Below, one piece after another: positions 42,776 to 48,369 of a stretch of DNA of 48,369 nt (the stretch's first letter is position 1; each line of letters begins with the position of its first letter). The notes beneath the pieces are model-generated. The model was not told the DNA's origin and searched no databases. It saw nothing but the letters and a program-made list of their open reading frames with translations. The position numbers and the translations under genes are program-made. This DNA is from an uncultured Coriobacteriaceae bacterium (GTDB taxonomy: Bacteria; Actinomycetota; Coriobacteriia; Coriobacteriales; Coriobacteriaceae): positions 1 to 48,369 of the forward strand of contig CALUOP010000012.1 in the NCBI GenBank assembly GCA_944322305.1, in the 5' to 3' direction.

Positions 42776-43300
42776 ATGGATGTGATTACCAGCGCATACG
42801 CCTCGCCGCTTGGCGGCATTACGCTCGCTGCGGATGAGCAAGGGCTTGCCGGCTTGTGGTTTGACGGGCAGCAACATTTTGGGGAGCTCGGCTCCGCGCG
42901 GCGACGCTTTGAGCCGCGTGTCGGCGCGCACAACGCCATCGCGCGGCACACGCTTGACGCGGCGCGCGTTTGGCTTGACGCCTATTTTGCAGGCGAGAAC
43001 CCCGGCAACGTGCCACCGCTGCATCTGCAAGGCACGCCGTACCAGCAGCGCATATGGCGCCTCCTGCTTGAGATTGAGCCCGGTAGCACAACAACCTACG
43101 GCGCGCTCGCGCAAGCGTACGAGCGGCGCTTTGGGACGCGCACCTCGCCGCGCGCCGTTGGATCGGCGGTCGGACGCAACCCCGTTTCCATCATCGTGCC
43201 CTGCCACCGCGTGCTGGGGGCCAGCGGCAACCTCACCGGCTACGCCGGCGGCGTTGAGCGCAAGCGAGCGCTGCTCGCGCTGGAGCACGCGCTGGCCTAG
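42776..43300 (+). CDS. ogt: Methylated-DNA--protein-cysteine methyltransferase
   Basis: Suicide repair enzyme that takes methyl groups from O6-methylguanine. The 174 residues contain the active site IIVPCHRVLG (Cys about 143), the upstream GTPYQQRIWRLLLEIEPGSTT-like helix region (split here as QRIWRLLLEI and TTTYGALA), the Asn hinge in GRNPVSII and the GYAGGVERKRALLALE end. AAAGGAG sits right before the ATG. It starts 26 bases after the toxin gene, so they may share a transcript, but function is unrelated. Confidence 0.95.
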   Translation: MDVITSAYASPLGGITLAADEQGLAGLWFDGQQHFGELGSARRRFEPRVGAHNAIARHTLDAARVWLDAYFAGENPGNVPPLHLQGTPYQQRIWRLLLEIEPGSTTTYGALAQAYERRFGTRTSPRAVGSAVGRNPVSIIVPCHRVLGASGNLTGYAGGVERKRALLALEHALA

Positions 43301-43336
43301 CACCGGCCGTGGGATGGGCCGCACGATTGTGCCTCT

Positions 43337-43509
43337 CGCCCACCGCACGCGAACTACGGGACGTTCTGAACGAGACTGACATTGCCGAGCTGCTGAACCG
43401 CGCGCTTATCACCCACCGGGATACGGCGGAATGGCGCTTCTGCGACCCCGTGGTTGCCACCGTTGAGAACGCCACCTTCATGAACGCGACGCTTACCGGA
43501 GCGCTGTGA
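43337..43509 (+). pseudogene. Coding-like fragment after ogt (unknown)
   Basis: A short frame reading RELRDVLNETDIAELLNRAL and later RFCDPVVATVENATFMNAT to a TGA at 43507-43509. It has protein-like composition but no good start: only a GTG upstream at about 43309 without a ribosome site. It may be the tail of a decayed gene. The family was not recognised. The 150 bases up to the next gene hold only its ribosome site. Confidence 0.3.
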
Positions 43510-43661
43510 CACGCGTTTCTCTCGATCTTCGTTTGGGTTCCAACTGCTCTGCAGAACAGGCGACGCCCCATGATGAATTTTGAAGTTCGCGCCCATTTGA
43601 TGTATGCGCTGGGCTTGAATATAAGCAATAGAGAAAGGAACGTGACGCGGAGGGAGCCCTC

Positions 43662-44045
43662 ATGAACCTCGATCGCATCGACGCACGGCTGCTTGCGCAC
43701 CCCGGAGCCACCAAGGCGCTGCACGAGAAGTGGGGCTGGATGGTGTACTGGGTGGGCGGCAAGCAGTTTGCCTGCGAGTTCACCGCAGGGCCCGACGCAA
43801 AGGCGCCCTACGCCGGGCGTCACCTGCTCTCGCTCAAATGCGACCCCGACCGCATCCGCGAGCTGCGCGCCGAATGGCCCGAGACCGTTCTCCCCGCCTA
43901 CTACTCCGACGGGCGCACGTGGATATCGGTCGATTTGGACGCCAACCTGCCCGAGAGGCTCGTGCTCAGCCTGTGCGACATGAGCTACGCCTTGGTTTTT
44001 GCCAAGCTGCCCAAGCGCTTACAGCACGAAATCGCGGCAAAATAG
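43662..44045 (+). CDS. MmcQ/YjbR family protein
   Basis: A 127-residue cytoplasmic protein of the MmcQ/YjbR (CyaY-like fold) family. Recognisable are PGATKALHEKWGWMVYWVGGKQFA, LSLKCDPDRIRELRAEWPE, YYSDGRTWISVDLDANLP and the closing LCDMSYALVFAKLPKRLQ. These proteins are suggested to bind DNA, without a fixed role. GCGGAGGGAG precedes the ATG. It seems to stand alone. Confidence 0.88.
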   Translation: MNLDRIDARLLAHPGATKALHEKWGWMVYWVGGKQFACEFTAGPDAKAPYAGRHLLSLKCDPDRIRELRAEWPETVLPAYYSDGRTWISVDLDANLPERLVLSLCDMSYALVFAKLPKRLQHEIAAK

Positions 44046-44365
44046 CCCGCTGCGGGCCCTCGTCGGATTTTGGATGTTGTTTTGCCCGAGCCTGCCAAGT
44101 ATACGAAAAAACGGCAACGCTCTGACCTGCGGTTTTATCAGACAGAATGTGCGGTGTACTTTAGAGACCCTCGCAAAACAACATCCATTTTTATCTCAGG
44201 CACAAAACAGACCAAAAAAACCTGCATCACGGTTGATGTAACGCCGGCCCGCACGAGAGGCTCGCACTCAGCTTGCACGGCATGTGCCACAGGCCCGTCT
44301 TTGCCGAGCTGTCCCGACGCCCGCAGCGTGCGCGAGTGAACTGGGTGGCAAGCAAAACGCCTCGA
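44046..44365. other. Gene-free stretch between MmcQ/YjbR and XRE genes
   Basis: About 320 bases between two convergent genes. It contains the inverted-repeat element at 44071-44187. The remainder (44188-44365) shows no gene or clear structure. Confidence 0.5.
44071..44187. repeat. 117-base element bounded by 15-bp inverted repeats
   Basis: TGGATGTTGTTTTGC (44071-44085) and its perfect complement GCAAAACAACATCCA (44173-44187) bound an 87-base interior. The interior has a small TCTGA/TCAGA hairpin and GTATAC/GTGTAC words, is more AT-rich than its surroundings and shows no protein. It could be a MITE-like element or a structured RNA/terminator serving the convergent genes on either side. Confidence 0.7.
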
Positions 44366-45631
44366 TCACCCTTCAAAGCCGATCGTCCCTTTGCTCAACA
44401 ACCGCTCCGCCCGGCAGACAAGCTCACAGTAACGCGGATCGGCACCAGCGAAATCGAACCATGCGGGGTCAGCCAGCTGCTCGGCAACCGCCCGCTGCAT
44501 GCGGGCGCACATTTCGTTTTCCTGGCGCGCCTTGTGCGCGGCCCAACCCTCGCCCGCGCCCGCTGGGTCGAGCAGGTCCGCCACGCGGTCAAAAAGCGGC
44601 ATGGGGCGCGCCGCCGCATCGGGCGCATCGAGGCGTTCCGCCAGCTCAACCGCGCGGGCAAGCGCATCCAGCGCACCGTCCCTGTCGCCCGCACGGCGCA
44701 GCGCGCCAGCCAGCTCCAGCGTCATGACAAGATTGTAGTGAGGACTCGCCGCCTCCATATCAAATGCCTCGTGCAGCGCCATCCCGGCGGCCGCCGCGCG
44801 GCGCGCATAGCCGGCATCCTCAGTCATGCCAACCTCCTGCGTCAGCGCCGAGAGGACAAACCCTGCCGCCTGCAGGCGCTCTAACTGCAGCAGCCGCCAT
44901 GCGTTATCCTCGTGCCCGACCTGGCGATACGCCGAGGCCAGCATCATCGTTGCCGCGCTGGCGTTTTGCCGCTGCACCAGCGGTTCGAGCAGCGCGATGG
45001 CACCTGCGGGGTCACCGCTTTGGAAGAGCGTCGTCGCTTTCTGCTGCTGGGCGTAAAACACCAGCGCCGGGCTGTCCGCCTGCTCGATCACGTGGTCGAG
45101 CAGCGCCAGCGCCTCCTTGCGCAGCGTTTCCGCGTCAGGCATGGCGTCGGCGTCAGCCTCCGCTGGTTCCGCGCCCCTCGGAGCCGCCTCGTTCCCAGCA
45201 GGCACCGGCTCATCGTCTGGACACGCCGCACCGGCCTTGAAGGGACTTGCATAACCGGCGGCCCACATGGTGAGCAGCGACGCCAGCAGTACCAGCAGGT
45301 TCGCGTCGGCGTAATGCTCGGCCACGAGCCGGCGCAGATGCGCGTACGCCGCCGGCAGGTTGCTCTCCGCCTCTGCGTACACCTGCGCATACAGCGCCGC
45401 CGACTCGGCCTCGCTCAGCTGTGCCCGGTAATCGAAGAGCTCGTCCAGCGACAGCGAGAAAAACGCCGCGATTCGCGGCAGCAAGGCTACGTCCGGCAAG
45501 CTTTGCGCAAGCTCCCACTTGGAAACCGCTGCTTTTGAAACGCCTAGGTGCTCGGCGAGTGCCTCTTGCGTAAGGCCGCGCCGGCGACGCTCCCGCGCAA
45601 TCGTCCTCCCGATGTTTACCGTTGCATCCAT
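44366..45631 (-). CDS. XRE-family regulator with TPR-like sensor domain
   Basis: A 421-residue cytoplasmic regulator. Residues 5-65 are an XRE helix-turn-helix (IGRTIARERRRRGLTQEALA, HLGVSKAAVSKWELAQSLPD). The rest is Ala-rich helical repeat of TPR type, for example YAQVYAEAESNLPAAYAHLR and GDPAGAIALLEPLVQRQNAS, as in Rgg/PlcR-like peptide sensors. A ligand cannot be read. The ATG at 45631 follows AAAGGAG; the upstream open frame adds unrelated residues. Targets may be itself or the neighbours. Confidence 0.85.
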   Translation of the reverse strand: MDATVNIGRTIARERRRRGLTQEALAEHLGVSKAAVSKWELAQSLPDVALLPRIAAFFSLSLDELFDYRAQLSEAESAALYAQVYAEAESNLPAAYAHLRRLVAEHYADANLLVLLASLLTMWAAGYASPFKAGAACPDDEPVPAGNEAAPRGAEPAEADADAMPDAETLRKEALALLDHVIEQADSPALVFYAQQQKATTLFQSGDPAGAIALLEPLVQRQNASAATMMLASAYRQVGHEDNAWRLLQLERLQAAGFVLSALTQEVGMTEDAGYARRAAAAGMALHEAFDMEAASPHYNLVMTLELAGALRRAGDRDGALDALARAVELAERLDAPDAAARPMPLFDRVADLLDPAGAGEGWAAHKARQENEMCARMQRAVAEQLADPAWFDFAGADPRYCELVCRAERLLSKGTIGFEG

Positions 45632-45857
45632 GTGTGCTCCTTTTGCCAAGCACGCGCGTGGCCTCCGCGCGTGCGCTTTCAAGCCTTGAAGCCGGTTTCT
45701 GACATACAGTATGAAATCGAACATCGGTTGAATCAAAGGAGCGTTGGTTGACTATACCGGGACGGCGTCAACCGCAGGCCAGGGAACGGTTGCGCGGAAC
45801 CCGGCCCACCGCGGAGGCGGCGCGTCGCAACCGGTAACAATGCGCTGTGACGGCGCA

Positions 45858-46745
45858 TTATTCTGGGAAACTGCACGGTGACCATGCATGTATTCCAGCC
45901 AGCCGCACGAACTCAAGGTAGGGACCAAGATACTCGGAGGTAACCATGTAGAGATCCTCGGCCGGAGCAGCTGCCAGCCGCTCGAAGGTCACCTGCTCGC
46001 GGGACGCGCCGAAATGATCGCGGAACCGCGAGAAGACGAGCCGCACGCTCTCCTCGATGAGCTCAGCAATCGACTCGTAGTGCAGGTAGAACGTCGATCG
46101 GCTCACCCCGGCGCGGGAGCAGACGTCCTTGGCCGTCACGAACTCGAGGTCCTTCTCGCCCAGAAGGTCGAGAAATGCCTCGTCCATGAGCTCGGCAGTC
46201 TCGGAGTACCTGCTGTTTCGTTGCGCCATGAGACCCCCTACGGCACGACCCTCTCGGCCCTGCCGGCAGCTCGAATCAGGCTCGCCCCCACGGCGGCGCG
46301 CGAACGCATGGATCGCCTGCGCGAAGGCGAGAAACGTGTATGTCGCTTGCGAGATTACCACGATCTGATTGCCGCCGGCATCCACGCCGCCATGCACCGT
46401 GAGCACCACCATGCCGCTCAGAACCATCGCGAGTGCAGCCAAGACTCCCCCGACGGCACGCTCGAGCCGTTCGGACTCGGCAGAGTCGCGCACCAGCCCC
46501 CTGAACACGCAGCAGAAACGCACGACTGCAAGCACGGCATAGTAGCAGCCCATGGTGACGAGCCATGCGGACGCGCCGCCCACGCCGAGCGCGAGGTTCC
46601 ACGCGGCATAGGCGGCGTTGGCCGCGAGGCTGCCGGCGGCGACCGGCGACGTGCGACGGGGGCCGGCACCGATGACCGCCGCTATCATGGAGCGACGCCG
46701 CGCGAGACGACCGAGGAGCCCTGATGCCCTGCGGGACAGCCCCAT
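45858..46745 (-). CDS. Chimera of a truncated membrane protein and a truncated TetR regulator
   Basis: One uninterrupted 295-codon frame with two unrelated halves. Residues 1-150 are a membrane protein with about four helices (NAAYAAWNLALGVGGASAWL, GCYYAVLAVVRFCCVF) that breaks off after FAQAIHAFARRR. From an internal ATG at 46229 (with AGGGGG before it) a TetR-type regulator begins: MAQRNSRYSETAELMDEAF, helix-turn-helix CSRAGVSRSTFYLHY. It stops early after LGPYLEFVRLAG with an unrelated 11-residue tail, so it has 123 residues rather than about 190. A deletion seems to have joined or trimmed both genes. AATGCGC/GCGCATT (45839-45859) forms a hairpin at the end. Confidence 0.6.
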   Translation of the reverse strand: MGLSRRASGLLGRLARRRSMIAAVIGAGPRRTSPVAAGSLAANAAYAAWNLALGVGGASAWLVTMGCYYAVLAVVRFCCVFRGLVRDSAESERLERAVGGVLAALAMVLSGMVVLTVHGGVDAGGNQIVVISQATYTFLAFAQAIHAFARRRGGEPDSSCRQGREGRAVGGLMAQRNSRYSETAELMDEAFLDLLGEKDLEFVTAKDVCSRAGVSRSTFYLHYESIAELIEESVRLVFSRFRDHFGASREQVTFERLAAAPAEDLYMVTSEYLGPYLEFVRLAGIHAWSPCSFPE

Positions 46746-46751
46746 GCCGCC

Positions 46752-47102
46752 CTACTCCGCGACCTGCGACGCGAGGCGCACGATGTCGGCCGCATAGCGC
46801 CGCCTGCCGTCCTTGAGGATGCGGCGATAAATCGGGTAGTTCTCACCCGCCATAACGAGGCCGAAAATGCCCACGACCACGCCGATTCCAGCCATGAGCG
46901 CGCTGCCCCCGCCGATCACGCCCATCGAGAGACACATCCCCACACCCATGACGAGCGCCGCAATGACGCCGAATGTGTACGTGAAGATGGCGGCCGGGAG
47001 CTTTGCCCGGCGGTCGAGCTTCCTGAGCGCGATCACCTTGCTGGTGTCCTTGGGCGCATACTCCGCAGCAAGCTGCTCCGCATAAGCCTTGTCCGTGTTC
47101 AT
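46752..47102 (-). CDS. Small two-helix membrane protein (often mislabelled dihydropteridine reductase)
   Basis: A 116-residue protein with a charged N-terminus (YAEQLAAEYAPKDTSKVIAL), two hydrophobic helices (about 39-60 and 66-85) and a basic C-terminus (NYPIYRRILKDGRRRYAADI). This family is common in Firmicutes and Coriobacteriia. The name dihydropteridine reductase that it often bears has no support in the sequence. AGGAGG precedes the ATG at 47102. The stop is 6 bases before the start of the membrane/TetR chimera, so the two are one transcript. Confidence 0.75.
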   Translation of the reverse strand: MNTDKAYAEQLAAEYAPKDTSKVIALRKLDRRAKLPAAIFTYTFGVIAALVMGVGMCLSMGVIGGGSALMAGIGVVVGIFGLVMAGENYPIYRRILKDGRRRYAADIVRLASQVAE

Positions 47103-47377
47103 GTGTCCTCCTGTTCGGTCGGGTTGCTGACAATCTCATTACAGCGCGAGCCGACGTTTGGGAGAAGAACACATGTGGACTTCCGTGTCCGATTCCAGCA
47201 GCAGTCTCCGGCGGTAGGTGAAACGTTCGATTATCAGAATGAACCGACAACGAAGGGCCTGACAGATCCTTTCATCATAAGCACGTCAAAGAGTTCCGCC
47301 CGTCTTGGACAGAGCCCTTCTCTAAATCACGAGAGTAAAAAAGGCAGATATGAGTTGGAGCATCCATGAACTGAGAG

Positions 47378-48339
47378 CTGCTCAAGCGCATCATCTACAT
47401 CAACTTCGAAGACGAGCGTTTGGCGGACTTCACGCCTGCCGACTTCCAGGACATCCTGCTCACCCAAAGCGAGCTCAGCAGCCAGATCTCCTCGACGCTG
47501 GGCGGCAGGTACTTCCCCCTGCACGTGACACCCTACCGCTTTGACGAGTACCTCGACGCCGGGGGCAGGCACACACGGGCGGCGCCTTGTACACCACGCG
47601 GGAAATCGGACGCATCTCGCATTGCTTCGACACCTTCTACCGGCAGGGAGGCTTCCCTGAGTCTTTGCGCTTCTCCTCTCCGCGCGATTACGTGGAGAAC
47701 GTCTATCAAAAGGTGCTGCTGGGGGACATCGCCGCGCGCCACAACATGCGCAACGTAGACGCGCTGCGCGTCCTGATGAAGAAGGTCGCCGGGACCGTCC
47801 GCAACGAGGCCTCGTTCTCCACGCTCCACAACACGCTGAGAAACATCGGGTACGGCATCTCGAAAGACACCGTGATCGCGTACATAGGCTACGCCCAAGA
47901 GGCTTACCTGCTGTTCAGCATCACCAACGCAACGGCAAAGTTCGTGGAGCGAGAAGGCTCGCCCAAGTACTGTTTCTCGGACAACGGCCTGCTGAACCTG
48001 TTCCTCTTCGATCGGGAAACCGCGCTGCTGGAAAACGAGATGGCCGTCGCGCTGTTTGACCGCTTTGGCGAGAGCTTGCGTTACATAAAGTCATCGAAAA
48101 CCGGCATTGACGTCGACTTCTACATCCCCGAAGCGGGGCTCGCCGTCCAAGCTGCCCACTCGATCGCAGGCGAGGCGCGCGAACGCGAGGTCGGCAACCT
48201 CGTGCGGCTCTCACAGATGGACGGCTCGGCAAAGCGCCTCGTCGTCGTAACCAAGGAGGAAGAGGAAACGGTCGAGCGCGACGGGGTGCGCGTCGAGGTC
48301 ATGCCCGCGTGGAAGTTCTTGTTGGGCGAGTGCGCATAA
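47378..48339 (+). pseudogene. Decayed AAA ATPase of the DUF4143 type
   Basis: Remains of an ATP-binding protein of the AAA_14/DUF4143 family, which is often horizontally moved and of unclear function. The Walker A region is absent. The trace begins LLKRIIYINFEDERLADFTP, then jumps from ILLTQSELSSQ to ISSTLGGRYFPLHVTPYRF, missing the usual Walker B/arginine part. The frame then slips near 47570-47590. The DUF4143 part from about 47587 reads cleanly to 48339 (FYRQGGFPESLRF, DIAARHNMRN, KSSKTGIDVDFYIPEAGLA). Internal deletion plus frameshift make a functional protein unlikely. The end of the window follows with nothing recognised. Confidence 0.8.
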
Positions 48340-48369
48340 CCTAAGCCCAGATTGAAACGCAAGACGAAA

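Noticed and set aside
46752-47102. Dihydropteridine reductase function
   Set aside because: The protein is a two-helix membrane protein with no nucleotide-binding or reductase motif.

Overview
The window looks like a chromosomal segment of a high-GC Gram-positive gut bacterium of the class Coriobacteriia, most likely Collinsella or a close relative. The basis is the GC-rich codon usage, strong purine-rich Shine-Dalgarno sites, the mix of GTG/TTG starts, a T-box-controlled pheST operon and several Coriobacteriia-type families. The genus is inferred from protein character; no search was run.

Layout. (1) 1-9881, minus strand: phosphoglucomutase, a Zn-PLC-like protein, pheT and pheS behind a T-box leader, and a 1007-residue ATPase/BTAD regulator. 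(2) 10377-18762, mostly housekeeping and accessory genes: a DegV fatty-acid-binding protein, a frameshifted YbaK-type deacylase followed by a short repeat array, a DUF389 membrane protein, a VanZ-RDD fusion, an amylosucrase-like GH13 enzyme with a histone-like Ala/Lys/Pro tail, an internally deleted acyl-ACP thioesterase, and an orphan JetD-like (DUF2220/TOPRIM) protein without JetA, JetB or JetC. (3) 18805-24698, plus strand: a peptide-antibiotic (lantibiotic/bacitracin type) self-protection module of ATPase, two permeases, a YxeA-like protein and a two-component system, with a DUF2442 gene in between. (4) 24699-26037: a small patchwork of palindromes, a DUF4160 pair and the remains of a toxin-antitoxin locus whose PIN toxin has been cut off.

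(5) 26260-40429, minus strand: a surface-polysaccharide operon. From promoter to end it holds a NusG/LoaP-like antiterminator, an initiating sugar transferase, WecG/TagA transferase, UDP-GlcNAc 2-epimerase, pyruvyl transferase, FrhB-like Fe-S protein, GT4, GT2, an EpsG-type polymerase, GT32, a Wzx flippase, a second GT4 and an acyltransferase. Together these could make an undecaprenyl-linked repeat unit, probably with ManNAc and pyruvyl/acyl decoration, then flip and polymerise it. The upstream genes overlap by a few bases and are GC-rich. The distal genes (about 26-34 kb) are visibly more AT-rich with gaps between them, as expected of exchangeable serotype genes. Runs of nine G sit at the sugar-transferase ribosome binding site and inside the acyltransferase gene.

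(6) 41331-48339: accessory genes, including a pyridoxamine-oxidase-like protein, a RelB/DinJ-MNT nucleotidyltransferase fusion overlapping a HEPN (HepT) toxin gene, ogt, an MmcQ/YjbR protein, an inverted-repeat element of about 117 bp, an XRE regulator, a membrane-protein/TetR chimera that looks like a deletion product, a small membrane protein and a decayed AAA/DUF4143 ATPase.

The strongest candidates for unusual biology are the three-part RelB-MNT/HEPN locus, the antiterminator-led polysaccharide operon with its leader hairpin and G tracts, and the orphan JetD-like gene.
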